Source of the DNA: Thermoplasmatales archaeon SW_10_69_26
GTDB taxonomy: Archaea > Thermoplasmatota > SW-10-69-26
Assembly: GCA_003009755.1 (NCBI GenBank)
Contig: PXUB01000029.1
Coordinates: 1-64,000, forward strand
Reading direction: 5' to 3'
DNA: 64,000 nt
Of this stretch, positions 43,579-53,010 are shown one piece after another. The translations under genes and the position numbers were made by a program. Below the pieces are notes generated by a model that saw nothing but the letters and a program-made list of their open reading frames with translations, was not told where the DNA came from and did not search any database. Numbering within the stretch: position 1 is the stretch's first letter; the number at the start of each line of letters is the position of its first letter.

Positions 43579-43712
43579 CCACCACGCACCCCGGTCGCTA
43601 GCCCTCCCCCGTGAGGGGTCGAGCAGGCCTCCGCGCCGGCTCCGGCGAGCCCGTCCCCGACTTGCGCATAGAGGCAAGCGCCTGCTCGGGAAAGCCGACG
43701 GGGCCTTCCCCT

Positions 43713-43720
43713 AACTATAC
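43713..43720 (+). promoter_or_regulatory. TATA-like box before the polymerase remnant
   Basis: AACTATAC lies 26-33 bp upstream of GTG 43746, the spacing expected for a leaderless archaeal gene. Confidence 0.4.
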
Positions 43721-43745
43721 GAATACGAGGCTCGTCGCCGCCCCC

Positions 43746-43955
43746 GTGGACGCGCCCCTGGCCGCCGAGCGCACGATCGTCGACGACCGGCAAAAGCTCG
43801 CCATCTGGGCCAACGGTGAGCGCCACGTCGTCGAACCGCCGATCCTGCCCTACTGCTGCGCGAAGACGCCGTTCGACGAGGGCCCGGTGCGGGAACGCCA
43901 GCTGACGCGCAAGGCCCTGTCCACGCCCGAACCCGCCGAGTGGACGAAGGCCATG
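43746..43955 (+). pseudogene. Remnant resembling a family B DNA polymerase N-terminus
   Basis: About 70 codons from GTG 43746 are coding-like: ERTIVDDRQKLAIWANGE, HVVEPPILPYCCAKTPFDEG and RKALSTPEPAEWTK. This resembles the first ~100 residues of some archaeal PolB proteins (the VxPPILPYC region). Beyond about 43955 the frame loses coding character and no polymerase domains follow. It is either a truncated duplicate or a chance resemblance. The promoter-like box is retained. The rest of 43579-44083 shows no gene. Confidence 0.45.
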
Positions 43956-44083
43956 ACCCGATCATCTAGTCGCGGCACTACGTCCTCCGAGTCTGTGGAA
44001 CGGCGCTCGCCGAAGCGCATATTGGCGGACAGCATAGCTCTTAGCCATGGGCGAGGCTCACGGGCTCGCGACGGCTCTGGAGG

Positions 44084-44698
44084 TCAGTGGTCGGCGCGGA
44101 TCCGAGCGCCCACCTCGATCAGGCGCGGGGCGGGCTCGGTCTCCAACAACTCGGCCAGCCGGTCCCACGTCCACGCCAGCGTGCGTTCCTCGACGCTGGG
44201 ATCGTCGACGACGAGTTCGTCGTCGTCCTGGCGGAGGACGAGCAGGAACGGCGGTCCATCGCCCGGGCCCGACACGATGACGGGGCGGCGAGCCGCGAGC
44301 GCGGTCTCGACGGTGACCGTGTCGGCGGCCTCGTGGACCTGGAGCCCGGCCGAGCGCGCCTCGTCCGGGACCTCGTCGGGCTCGGGCGTGTGCAGATGGA
44401 CGTGGTAGCCCAGCCCCAGGGCACGGTGAGCCAGCGCGGCGGCCGTCCGCGTGGCCTCGATCCGCTCGACGAGCTGGGCGGCCTCCCGCCCGTCGAGCGC
44501 GGCGGCCGCCATCGCGAGCGTCGCCGGGCCGGTCTCCTCCTCGGCTGCCCCGATCGGCGACGGCACCGTCAGGTTCGCGAGCGCGGGCTGCACGGACCGG
44601 GGAACCCGCGGGAGCGGCTTGAGGCTTTCCCACGGCCAGCGCAGACCGGATGCGCCGGCCGGTTGTAACTCGATGCGAACCGTCGATGGTCTTTTCAT
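44084..44698 (-). CDS. Peptidase C39-like fold protein, probably non-catalytic
   Basis: 204 residues from ATG 44698. The second half follows the order of C39-like proteins: HRALGLGYHVHLHTPEPDEV, ETALAARRPVIVSGPGDG and DDDELVVDDPSVEERTLAW. No convincing catalytic Cys/His pair is present. Function is unknown. It is divergent from the exported protein at 44720 with only 21 bp between them. Confidence 0.5.
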   Translation of the reverse strand: MKRPSTVRIELQPAGASGLRWPWESLKPLPRVPRSVQPALANLTVPSPIGAAEEETGPATLAMAAAALDGREAAQLVERIEATRTAAALAHRALGLGYHVHLHTPEPDEVPDEARSAGLQVHEAADTVTVETALAARRPVIVSGPGDGPPFLLVLRQDDDELVVDDPSVEERTLAWTWDRLAELLETEPAPRLIEVGARIRADH

Positions 44699-44719
44699 CG
44701 ACTCGGTGGATACGGAGCC

Positions 44720-45130
44720 GTGTCGAGGAACCGTTCGGGAGGCTCGGCCGGAGGAGCTCGTCGATCGATCGTCCCTCTCGTGCTGGCGATCGGTCTCGTC
44801 GCGATGACGATGGCGCCCGTCGCGGCCGCCGACCACCAGGACATCGTGATCAGCATCTCCGTCCCGGGGGGAATAGTATGCGTCGGGACGATCGAGGACG
44901 ATCAGACGGTCGGTCAGGCGGACCGCCCCGGCCCGAACGCGACCGTGACGGTCCAGGGCGAACCCGTGGTCGCCTCCGAGGGCCCCGAGGGAAGCACGGT
45001 CTGGGTGAGCACGCCTTCGTTCGGCCTCGCCGTCGACGGGTCGGTCACCGCGGAGGCGACGACCCCGAGTGAGACGGTGTCGTCGACCACGGTCGTCGAC
45101 CCCGTCTCCGTCGGTGTCTGCATCCGATAG
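44720..45130 (+). CDS. Small exported beta-rich protein
   Basis: 136 residues from GTG 44720. Signal SIVPLVLAIGLVAMTMAPVA with AAADH cleavage region. The mature part is Val/Thr-rich with two cysteines (GGIVCVGTIED and SVGVC near the end) that could form a disulfide. No family was recognised. Confidence 0.6.
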   Translation: MSRNRSGGSAGGARRSIVPLVLAIGLVAMTMAPVAAADHQDIVISISVPGGIVCVGTIEDDQTVGQADRPGPNATVTVQGEPVVASEGPEGSTVWVSTPSFGLAVDGSVTAEATTPSETVSSTTVVDPVSVGVCIR

Positions 45131-45181
45131 CGACCGTCGCCCGAACAACCTTGAAGCCCCCGACCCCATGCCCGGCCACGG

Positions 45182-46396
45182 ATGTCCTCGACCGTGGCCT
45201 GGACGCGGAAGCTGCTGCGCCACTACTACCGGCGCAACCCCGTCTACCTGCCGCCGCGGTTCGGCCGGCGGGAGTACGGGTTCCTGTTCGTGGGCCAGGA
45301 CGGCATGAAGCGGCACACGACGTTCGCCACGCGAGAGGACATCGGCGAGTTCCTCGCCGAGCGCGGTCCCGCCCACGCCTACTACTCGGCCGCCTACTAC
45401 GAGCAGCCCGAGGCCTCCCGCATGGACGACAAGGGCTGGCTGGGGGCGGATCTCATCTTCGACCTCGACGCCGACCACATGCCCGGGCACGAGGAGATGA
45501 CGAAGGCCGAGATGCTCGAGCAGGTGCGCGTCGAGGCCCTCAAGGTCGCCGAGGAGTTCCTCGTCGGCCACTTCGGGTTCGATCCCGAGGACATGAAGAT
45601 CGCGTTCAGCGGGGGACGAGGCTACCACATCCACGTCACCGACCCCGTCGTGCACGAGCTCGGCAGCGCCGAACGGCGCGAGATCGTGGACTACGTGACC
45701 GGGAACGGGATCGCCATCAGCCGGCTCGTGCGCCGGGAGACGTTCAGCACCGAGGAGGTGGCCGGCCACGTCGACGAGAAGCAGCGCTGGCGGTTGCCGG
45801 CGGTCGGCGACCCCGGGTGGGAGGGGCTGTTCGCCCGCGAACTCGTCGACCTGTTGGACGAGTGGCGGCAGCTGCCGCGCGAGGAGGCCCTCGAGGCGTT
45901 CGGCGACCTGCACGGCGTCGGCGACAAGCGGGCCGAGAGCCTGGTCGACCAGCTCGACGAGGACGCGATGGCGGCCGTGCGCGAGGGGCGGGTCGACAGC
46001 GTGCCGGCGCTGGCGAACAAGACCGTGATCGAGGCGGTGACCGACCGCGTCCGGCGGGCGGCGATCGGGGAAGCCGACGAGCCCGTGACCGCCGACGTGC
46101 ACCGGCTGATCCGGTTGCCGGGCAGCCTTCACGGGCGCACGGGGCTGCGCGTGACGCCGTTGACGCTGGAAGGACTCAAGGACTTCGACCCGCTGGTGGA
46201 CGCGATCGCGTTGCCCGCGAAACCCGTCACGCTGGAGCTCGAGGAGCCCGAGACCGGTCAGATCGGTGGCGAAAGCTACGATCTCCAGCCTGGCACGCAC
46301 GAGGTGCCCGGCTACCTGGCCGCCTTCGTCGCCTGGCCCAGCGTAGGGACCACCAAGCCCGACCGACCCGTCGTCCGGGAGGGAGCCCCAGCGTGA
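45182..46396 (+). CDS. priS: DNA primase small (catalytic) subunit
   Basis: 404 residues. The AEP primase metal motif IFDLDADH is at 92-99 and the nucleotide motif FSGGRGYHIHV at about 144-154. An insert at about 220-290 includes an HhH-like AFGDLHGVGDKRAESLVDQ. LIRLPGSLHGRTGLRV supplies the third motif. It synthesises RNA/DNA primers with PriL. The stop overlaps the GINS start (GTGA), a common archaeal pairing. Confidence 0.95.
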   Translation: MSSTVAWTRKLLRHYYRRNPVYLPPRFGRREYGFLFVGQDGMKRHTTFATREDIGEFLAERGPAHAYYSAAYYEQPEASRMDDKGWLGADLIFDLDADHMPGHEEMTKAEMLEQVRVEALKVAEEFLVGHFGFDPEDMKIAFSGGRGYHIHVTDPVVHELGSAERREIVDYVTGNGIAISRLVRRETFSTEEVAGHVDEKQRWRLPAVGDPGWEGLFARELVDLLDEWRQLPREEALEAFGDLHGVGDKRAESLVDQLDEDAMAAVREGRVDSVPALANKTVIEAVTDRVRRAAIGEADEPVTADVHRLIRLPGSLHGRTGLRVTPLTLEGLKDFDPLVDAIALPAKPVTLELEEPETGQIGGESYDLQPGTHEVPGYLAAFVAWPSVGTTKPDRPVVREGAPA

Positions 46397-46941
46397 GCGA
46401 CGACGAGGACGGCGTCAGCTACGAGACGATCAAAAGCCACCTCGACCAGCAGAAGCGCTCCAACAAGCCGATCGAGGTCGCGGCGACGTTCTACGAGGAA
46501 GCCCAGGCCTACCTCGACCAGCTGCGGGAGGAGTACGAGGACGTGCACGCCCGCGATCCGGCCAGCAAGGAGGTGCAGATCCTGCGCGACGAGCTGTTCC
46601 GGGCCCGCGAGGCGCTCAACGACCTGTTCGACCTGCGCGCCAAGCGCATCCTCTCCCACACCTTGTCCGAGGACACCGAGATCGACGAGGCGGACCTGAC
46701 GGCCGAGGAGCGGCTGCTGTTCGACAACGTGCAAGAGCAGGTGAGCAGGACCCGCGAGCAGGCGCTCGAGCGCGCCAAGCGCAGCAGCGAGCTCCGGGTC
46801 GTGCGCGTGCTCGAGGACATGCCCTCCTTCACCGGCGCCGATTTGCGCATCTACGACCTGGACGCGGAGGACATCGTGTCCCTGCCGGGCGAGACGGCCG
46901 AGCTGCTGATCGGCGAGGGCAAGGCCGCCGAGCTCGGCTAG
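46393..46941 (+). CDS. GINS complex subunit (Gins51-like)
   Basis: 182 residues from GTG 46393, overlapping priS by 4 nt. A helical A-domain (YEEAQAYLDQLREEYEDVH, DELFRAREALNDLFDLRAK) is followed by a small B-domain (RVLEDMPSFTGADLRIYDL, EDIVSLPGETAELLI). The order matches archaeal Gins51. GINS joins MCM and GAN/RecJ in the replisome. Confidence 0.85.
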   Translation: MSDDEDGVSYETIKSHLDQQKRSNKPIEVAATFYEEAQAYLDQLREEYEDVHARDPASKEVQILRDELFRAREALNDLFDLRAKRILSHTLSEDTEIDEADLTAEERLLFDNVQEQVSRTREQALERAKRSSELRVVRVLEDMPSFTGADLRIYDLDAEDIVSLPGETAELLIGEGKAAELG

Positions 46942-46978
46942 GGCGCGGGACCCACGCGGGTCCGCTCGCGTCGAAGCT

Positions 46979-47292
46979 CGTCAGGCGGACATAGCCCTGC
47001 GCGAGGATCCAACAGCGTCTAAGGTCAGCAACGCTGGGGTCTGCGTTTCGGACGGATCGAAGATCCGTTCTCTCCCGAGGCGCCAGACGGTCGGCACCGG
47101 CGCCTCCGGACGCTGGCGACCCCAGTTTTCTTCCGGAGATCGGCGACACCGTTCGGTCTCCGGAGAGGCCGAAGCTCCGCTTCGGCCGGATTGCGAGGGT
47201 TCCTGCCGCCAGGCGAACCCTCCATCTTAACAGCGAAGATTTCTTTTCCCCGGTCGAGAGGCGGCTGGGCCCCGTCGAAAAGAAGATCTTCT
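46979..47292 (-). repeat. Structured dispersed repeat family, copy B
   Basis: Reverse-complement relative of copy A (31611-31830), about 90% identical outside a ~115-bp internal insertion (roughly 47120-47235) that is itself hairpin-rich. It ends exactly at the stop of the YbaK-like gene. The TATGTCCGCCTGACG end is identical in A and B. Confidence 0.85.
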
Positions 47293-47767
47293 ATTCGACG
47301 AAGTCGCCCTTCGAGACGTCGGGCAGCTTGCGGAGGTCGGCGGCCTTGATCTCGAGCATGACGTCCTCGCTGCCGCCGCCGACGTACACCATGTCCTGGT
47401 CGAGCACGCGCTGGTCGATGAGCGTGCGGAGCGGGCGTTCGTGCCCGATGGGCGGTACGGCGCCGACGGGGTAGCCGGTGAAGGACTGGATCTCGTCGGG
47501 TTCGGCCAGGCGCACGTTCTCCTCGGCGTCGACGCTGACGTGGTCGGCGACCTTCTCGAGCGAGACGACGTCGGGGCCGCGCACCAGCACGACCACGGGC
47601 TCCTCGTCGGCGACCATGAGCACGATGCTCTTCCCGATCTGGTCGGCCTCCACATCGAGGGCGTCGGCTGCGGCTTGCACCGTGCTGGCATCCTGGAGCT
47701 GCGCGTGGAGGTCCGCCTGGATGCGGAGCTCCTCCGCTGTCCGTTCGACGTCCGAGGAGTCTCGCAT
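47291..47767 (-). CDS. YbaK/EbsC-family aminoacyl-tRNA deacylase
   Basis: 158 residues from ATG 47767. Family pattern: ADQIGKSIVLMVADEEPVV, VRGPDVVSLEKVADHV, TGYPVGAVPPIGH and the terminal MVYVGGGSEDVMLEIKAADL. Members remove mischarged amino acids from tRNA (for example Ala/Cys-tRNA-Pro). The stop codon abuts repeat copy B. Confidence 0.87.
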   Translation of the reverse strand: MRDSSDVERTAEELRIQADLHAQLQDASTVQAAADALDVEADQIGKSIVLMVADEEPVVVLVRGPDVVSLEKVADHVSVDAEENVRLAEPDEIQSFTGYPVGAVPPIGHERPLRTLIDQRVLDQDMVYVGGGSEDVMLEIKAADLRKLPDVSKGDFVE

Positions 47768-47840
47768 CGCAGCAGCCGTACTCGTCGATGCGAGAAGAGG
47801 TCTTCGGTTGCCGCCCTCGCAGGCGGCTGGCGCTGGGCCC

Positions 47841-49232
47841 TCACTCCTCGACGAGCTCGGCTTCACGCTCGGCCAGCGACAGGCGGACGGATTCGAGATC
47901 GAGCACGGTCGGGTCGGCGTCGGGATCGACGATGACGAGCGGGACCTCGAGCTGGGATCGCAGCCGGCCGACGATGTCGTGCTCGCGCCAGGTCATCACG
48001 GTGTGCTTGCGTGGCGGCCCGAGCGCGACGGCGCCGCACGCGTGGCGGTCGACGAGCTCGGGGATCCGCTCGACGAAGTTGCCCGACTCCATGACGAGAT
48101 CGATCCCGACGTCGCGACCGGCGGCGGTCGCTTGGAAGACCTCGGCGGCGCGCTCGCCCGCCCGTCGATCGTGGAGGGATGGGCGGGTGGGGATGTGGGC
48201 GAGCACGATGTTGGCGTCGAGGTGCTCGGCGAGGTCGATGATCGCGTCCGCCTTGCGGCGGGCCGGGCTGGGCCCGGACGTGGCCACGAGCAAGCGCCGA
48301 GGGCCCAACGTGGGTTGGCCCAGGTCCTGGGGGATCCCGGCCGCCGGCTCGTCCTGATCGGCCTTGTCGACCAGCGTGCGGTGGGGGTAGGGTACGGCGA
48401 CACCGTTCTCCTCGAAGGCCTGCAGCGTGGCCTTGCGGAGGTCGGAGGCGATCTGGTAGCGGTTGCGTGTCTCCGAGGTGTGGCACCAAAGCTCCAGCTC
48501 GACGCCGCTGTCGCCGGCCTGCTGGACGAGGACGCGGGGTTCGGGGAACTCGAGCACGTGGTCGTGCTCGCGGGCGCCCTGCAGCATCAGGCGCTCGGCG
48601 AGGTCGACGTTGCTCTCGTAGCTGATCTCGACGGCGACCTCGATCCGCAGCTCGGGGTAGCCCTTGGTGAAGTTCCAGATCTCGCGCTCGTCCATCAGGC
48701 GGTTGGGGACGATCACGTACTCGCGGCGAGCGGTGAGTATGCGCGTCGAGCGCAGCCCGATCTCCTCGACGTCCCCCCAGTAGTCGCCGATCTGGATCCG
48801 GTCGCCGACCTCGAAGGGGCGGTCGGTGGCGAGCGCGATGCCGCCCATGATGTTGGCGACCGATTCGCGTAGGCCCAACGCCAGCCCGGCGCCGACGAGG
48901 CCGAGTGTGACGGCCAGGTCGAGGATGTTGATGCCGACGTAGGTCAACGAGAGGCCGATCCCCACGAACATCGTGAGCCCGAAGATCAGCCGGTCGGCGA
49001 TCGAGGCGACCATCGGCCGCACCCGCTCCTCGGTCAAAAGGGTCCGGTCGAGGATCCAGACGATCCCTCGTGAGAGCAGGTAGAAGAGGACGAGGACGGC
49101 GACCAAGCGGGGGAACCGGTCGACGAACCAGGAGATCTCGCCCGGCGTCACCTCCAGCGGGCCGAAGAAGTACCGCTGGAGCCCCGTCACGAACCGGTCC
49201 CACAGGGAGCCCAGCGACACGGCGCCGTCCAC
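47841..49232 (-). CDS. MscS mechanosensitive channel fused to a Usp-like domain
   Basis: 463 residues from GTG 49232. Membrane helices at about 35-60 and 70-130 lead to the MscS core (LGLVGAGLALGLRESVANIM; ATDRPFEVGDRIQIGDYWG; VPNRLMDEREIWNF). A C-terminal universal-stress-protein-like domain (about 310-460) begins RRLLVATSGPSPARRKAD and contains VALGPPRKHTVM. It would release solutes on hypo-osmotic shock. The Usp domain may sense nucleotides; that is inference. Confidence 0.88.
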   Translation of the reverse strand: MDGAVSLGSLWDRFVTGLQRYFFGPLEVTPGEISWFVDRFPRLVAVLVLFYLLSRGIVWILDRTLLTEERVRPMVASIADRLIFGLTMFVGIGLSLTYVGINILDLAVTLGLVGAGLALGLRESVANIMGGIALATDRPFEVGDRIQIGDYWGDVEEIGLRSTRILTARREYVIVPNRLMDEREIWNFTKGYPELRIEVAVEISYESNVDLAERLMLQGAREHDHVLEFPEPRVLVQQAGDSGVELELWCHTSETRNRYQIASDLRKATLQAFEENGVAVPYPHRTLVDKADQDEPAAGIPQDLGQPTLGPRRLLVATSGPSPARRKADAIIDLAEHLDANIVLAHIPTRPSLHDRRAGERAAEVFQATAAGRDVGIDLVMESGNFVERIPELVDRHACGAVALGPPRKHTVMTWREHDIVGRLRSQLEVPLVIVDPDADPTVLDLESVRLSLAEREAELVEE

Positions 49233-49302
49233 CGTGCGGGGTCGGCAAAGACCTTCCGGGTTCGCCCCGCCCCGTCGGGTAGCGAGGGTCAGCTCGGAGA
49301 CG

Positions 49303-50397
49303 TCACCGGGGGACCGACGCGCACAGCTTCTCCAGGGTCTCGAGGTTCTCCTTCTCGCCCAGTGCGACGAGCTGGTCACCGTGGCGCAGAGGCTCGCCGG
49401 GATCGGGGTTGAACGTCATCTCGCCTTCGGAGCCCTTGATCGCGACGACGATCACGCCGGTGCGGTTGTTGATGTCGCCCTCCTGCAGCGTCAGCCCGTC
49501 GAGCGGGCTGCCGTTCTCGACCTGGATCTCTTCCAGGCTGAGCTGTAGGTGGTCGCGGGGCGTGGCGAGCTCGGTGAACTCGACGACGCTGGGCTTGATG
49601 GCGACCTGCACGATGCGGTTGCCGGCCGCCTCGAAGGCGGAGACGACCTCGTCGGCTCCGCCGCGGCGCAGGTTCATCGCGGCCTTCTGATCGCTGGCCT
49701 GGGCGATCACCCGGATGTCCGGGTTGCTGTTCTTGGCGCTCATCGTGACGTACAGGTTGTCGGCGTCGGAGGGCAGCATCGCCAACAGCGAGTCGGCCCG
49801 GCGCACGCCGGCCCCCTCGAGCACGTCCTCCTCGGTGGCGTCCCCGATCAGGTAGGGGTGGCCGTCCTCCCGGAGCTCGGTCTCCCGGGCGGTGTCGGCC
49901 TCCACGATGCAGAAGTCCTCGCCGGCCTCCATGAGGCCGCGGACGACCGGTTGGGCCGTCTTGCCGTAGCCGCACACGATGTAGTGATCCTCGAGTTCCT
50001 CGAGCTCTCGTCGCATCCTTCGTCGCCCCAGCATGTCCGCGAGCTCGCCCTCGACCACCATCTGGCCGATGCTCGTGAACGCGTAGAACACGGTCCCGAT
50101 GCCGGCGAGGATGAGGAAGCTCGCGAAGAAGCGCGCTTCGCCGGTCAAGGGCGGGTTCACCTCGCCGTAGCCGACCGTCGAGAGGGTGATGACGGTCATG
50201 AACGCGGCGTCGGAGAAGCTCCAACCCATCGCCATGAAGCCGCCCGTCCCGACGACGACCCAGAGCAACAGCAGGAGCGTGGGTGGCCACAGCCCGCCGC
50301 CGCGCACGGACGCCAGGTCGGCGATCTTCTCGCCGAGCCACGAGCCGTTGCCGGGCCGGTGATCGTCGCGATCGGGGTCGGCGATGGCGTCGTCCAT
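49303..50397 (-). CDS. RCK-gated K+ channel (MthK/TrkA-like)
   Basis: 364 residues. Two membrane helices flank a pore with selectivity filter TVGYGE at 74-79. The RCK N domain follows (HYIVCGYGKTAQPVVRGL; IVEADTARETELREDG; IGDATEEDVLEGAGV), then a TrkA-C domain (about 275-360, SPLDGLTLQEGDINNRTGV). It is a ligand-gated potassium channel. Next to MscS it suggests an osmotic/ionic stress cluster. Confidence 0.92.
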   Translation of the reverse strand: MDDAIADPDRDDHRPGNGSWLGEKIADLASVRGGGLWPPTLLLLLWVVVGTGGFMAMGWSFSDAAFMTVITLSTVGYGEVNPPLTGEARFFASFLILAGIGTVFYAFTSIGQMVVEGELADMLGRRRMRRELEELEDHYIVCGYGKTAQPVVRGLMEAGEDFCIVEADTARETELREDGHPYLIGDATEEDVLEGAGVRRADSLLAMLPSDADNLYVTMSAKNSNPDIRVIAQASDQKAAMNLRRGGADEVVSAFEAAGNRIVQVAIKPSVVEFTELATPRDHLQLSLEEIQVENGSPLDGLTLQEGDINNRTGVIVVAIKGSEGEMTFNPDPGEPLRHGDQLVALGEKENLETLEKLCASVPR

Positions 50398-50570
50398 GAG
50401 CGGTCTCCGTCGGCGGTCGGAACCGTCAGCGGCTCAGGCCGAGGTGCTGGGAAAAGCGTTCCGTCTCGTCCCCGGCCCGGGGGTCGGCGTCCTGCAGACG
50501 AACCCTGGTACGAAGCCTTATGCCGACCCGGCTCCTTGGATTGCCACCCTGGCTTCCAGGGGTGGCCTCC

Positions 50571-51302
50571 ATGGTGGACGTGCGCCTGCTCGCGATGACC
50601 GACGACCCCGAAGAGCTCGTTTGCCGTTGCGCTCGCAACGACTACTACGACGGCAAGATCCCCGACGACGATTTCCCGACCGTCATGAACGGCGTCGGCG
50701 GGGACACGGTCGACGAGAAGCAGGCCACGCTCGTCAAGAAGCTCATGCTGCGGGGTCACTGGGGCGTCTTCGAGCACCCGCAGATGACGCTGTGGTTCCG
50801 CGTCTCTCGCTCGTGCATGGCGCAGATCACCCGCCACCGCCACGTCAGCTTCGACATCCAGTCGATGCGCTACGTCGACTTCTCCGAGGTCGACCCGACG
50901 AGCGAAGAGGACATCAAGCGCCCGCGGACCTGGGATCAGGAGAAGGTGTCCACGCGGGAGGGCACGCGAGCGATCGAGGGGCCGGTCGAGGAGCGCCGCG
51001 AGCTCATCGACGAGACCTACGAGCGGTGCGTGGAGGCCTACAACCAGCTCGTCGACGCCGGCATGCCGAAAGAGGACGCCCGCATGCTGTTGCCGATCGG
51101 GACGAAGGTCAACATCACGGCCAGCATGAACGTGCGCGCGGCCCTGCACATCATCAGCATGCGGGGGGCCGGCGACGCGCAGGCCGAGATCCAGGAGCTG
51201 GCCGACGGGGTCCGCGACGTGCTCGAGGAGCACATGCCGACGACGATGCGCATCTGGAACGAGAACCAGAAGGCGATCGAGCGGCAGCGCTTGTCGCCAT
51301 AA
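50571..51302 (+). CDS. thyX: FAD-dependent thymidylate synthase ThyX
   Basis: 243 residues from ATG 50571. The ThyX motif RHRHVSFDIQSMRY is at 88-101, preceded by FEHPQMTLWFRVSRSCMAQ. C-terminal MRGAGDAQAEIQELADGV is typical. It makes dTMP from dUMP with methylene-THF and FAD. The frame extends to 50520, but ATG 50571 gives the family N-terminus. Confidence 0.95.
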   Translation: MVDVRLLAMTDDPEELVCRCARNDYYDGKIPDDDFPTVMNGVGGDTVDEKQATLVKKLMLRGHWGVFEHPQMTLWFRVSRSCMAQITRHRHVSFDIQSMRYVDFSEVDPTSEEDIKRPRTWDQEKVSTREGTRAIEGPVEERRELIDETYERCVEAYNQLVDAGMPKEDARMLLPIGTKVNITASMNVRAALHIISMRGAGDAQAEIQELADGVRDVLEEHMPTTMRIWNENQKAIERQRLSP

Positions 51303-51469
51303 GGGCAGAGAGCGGCGGGCCCGAGCCCTCAGATAGGAGCGAACAGACACCCAGGATGCACACGGCCAGGAAGCCTCGGACACAGAGGGGCCAGAGGACG
51401 ACAGAGGTCGGCGACGGTGACTGGGGCCGTCGTTAAGTAGGAGGGGTTGGCAAGCCTTGCTCGTGGCTT

Positions 51470-51757
51470 ATGTCCTCACCTGTTTCCTCCCTCAGCTCCA
51501 AGCCCGTGCGCGATGCCCGTGACCGTCCCTTCGGCCGCGTCGCCGGGTCCCAGGTCCAGCCCGACACGCGCGGGCCCTCCTGGCTCCTCGTCGAGCTCGC
51601 TCCGGAGGCCGCCGGGGAGCTGAACGGCGAGGGCCGGTTCTGCTGGCTCCCCTATGCGGCGGTGGGCGGCATCCGCCGGGATGCGGTCAGGTTGGCCGAA
51701 AGCGCCGGCCTGGTGCTCGAGGAGGTCGACGGACCGGTCTCGCGGCCGCAGCCCTAA
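51470..51757 (+). CDS. PRC-barrel-like small protein
   Basis: 95 residues. [20 protein letters not shown], then [14 protein letters not shown] and [20 protein letters not shown], resemble a PRC-barrel domain. Function is unknown. A TATA-like GTCGTTAAGTAG lies about 35 bp upstream. It overlaps the convergent purT by 4 bp. The preceding gap (51303-51469) contains a weak CACAGAG-type repeat. Confidence 0.55.
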   Translation: MSSPVSSLSSKPVRDARDRPFGRVAGSQVQPDTRGPSWLLVELAPEAAGELNGEGRFCWLPYAAVGGIRRDAVRLAESAGLVLEEVDGPVSRPQP

Positions 51758-52959
51758 CCCTGATCGGTCGGCTCGACGGCGTCGGCGGACCGCCGGGCGC
51801 GCTCGCGAGCTTCGTCGGTGGAGTCGCCGCGAGCCACGGCCACACCCATCCGCCGGCCGGGGTAGGCTTCCGGCTTGCCGAACAGTCGCAGCTCGCTGGT
51901 GGGCACCGACAGCGCCTCGGCCACGCCGTCGTAGGCGGGCATCGCCAGCTCCTCGTCGGCGAGCACGACGGCGCTGGCCGCCGGCGAGGTCGCCTCGATC
52001 TCGGGGATCGGCAGGCCGAGGATCGCGCGGGCGTGCAGCTCGAACTGGCTGGCGGGCTGGGAGGCCAGCGTCACGAGCCCGGTGTCGTGCGGGCGCGGCG
52101 AGAGCTCGCTGAACAGGACCTCGCCGTCGTCGACGAAGAACTCGACGCCGAAGATGCCCCATCCGCCCAGGCCCTCGGTGACCTCCCGCGCCATCTCTTG
52201 GGCGTCGGCCAGGGCCTGATCGGGCAGATCCGCCGGCTGCCAGGATTCGCGGTAGTCGCCGTCGCCCTGCGTGTGGGCGACCGGCGGGCAAAAGCTCGTC
52301 CCGTCGGCGTGCTGCACGGTCAGCAGGGTGATCTCCCGATCGAAGTCGACCAGGTCCTCGACGATGACGCGCCCCGTGTCCGACCGGGTGCCTTCGACCG
52401 CCGTCGTCCACCCGTCCTCGATCTCGTCCTCGGTCTCGACCACGCTTTGGCCCTTGCCCGACGAGGACATCGTCGGTTTCACGACGACCGGCAGGCCGAT
52501 CTCCTCGACGGCCTCGCTGTAGGCTTCGGGACCGTCGGCGAAGGCGTAGTCGCTCGTCGGCAGGCCCAGGTCGTCGGCGGCGAACTCGCGGATCCACTGG
52601 CGGTCCATCGTCAAACGGGTCGCTTTCGCGGTCGGGATGACGTTGTGGCCCTCGTCCTCGAGGGCCTGGAGCTCGTCGGTCGCGATCGCCTCGATCTCGG
52701 GCACGATCAGGTCCGGGTCCTCGCCTTCGACGATCTTGCGGACCTGGCCGGCGTCGGTCATGTCGATGACGTGCGATCGGTGGGCGACTTGCATCGCGGG
52801 CGCATTCTCGTAGCGGTCGACCGCGACGGTCTCGACGCCCAGCCGCTGGGCCTCGATCAACAGCTCCTTGCCCAGCTCCCCGGAGCCCAGCAGGAGCAGC
52901 TTCGTGGCGTTCCCGGCGCGCGGCGTTCCGAGCTGGTCGAGGTCCGAGGTGGGCATCAC
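51754..52959 (-). CDS. purT: Formate-dependent GAR transformylase PurT
   Basis: 401 residues, ATP-grasp. [20 protein letters not shown], then [37 protein letters not shown] and [21 protein letters not shown] are PurT signatures. It formylates GAR with formate and ATP in purine synthesis. It is also common in bacteria and some archaea. It is convergent with the PRC-like gene. Confidence 0.95.
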   Translation of the reverse strand: MMPTSDLDQLGTPRAGNATKLLLLGSGELGKELLIEAQRLGVETVAVDRYENAPAMQVAHRSHVIDMTDAGQVRKIVEGEDPDLIVPEIEAIATDELQALEDEGHNVIPTAKATRLTMDRQWIREFAADDLGLPTSDYAFADGPEAYSEAVEEIGLPVVVKPTMSSSGKGQSVVETEDEIEDGWTTAVEGTRSDTGRVIVEDLVDFDREITLLTVQHADGTSFCPPVAHTQGDGDYRESWQPADLPDQALADAQEMAREVTEGLGGWGIFGVEFFVDDGEVLFSELSPRPHDTGLVTLASQPASQFELHARAILGLPIPEIEATSPAASAVVLADEELAMPAYDGVAEALSVPTSELRLFGKPEAYPGRRMGVAVARGDSTDEARERARRSADAVEPTDQG

Positions 52960-53010
52960 CGCCGCGACAGGGGTGGACGGTCAAAAGCCTGCCGGCAGCG
53001 GCGAACCGGA

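Noticed and set aside
44699-46300. Long minus-strand extension upstream of the C39-like gene
   Set aside because: Runs antisense through priS and the small exported gene; no coding character beyond ATG 44698.
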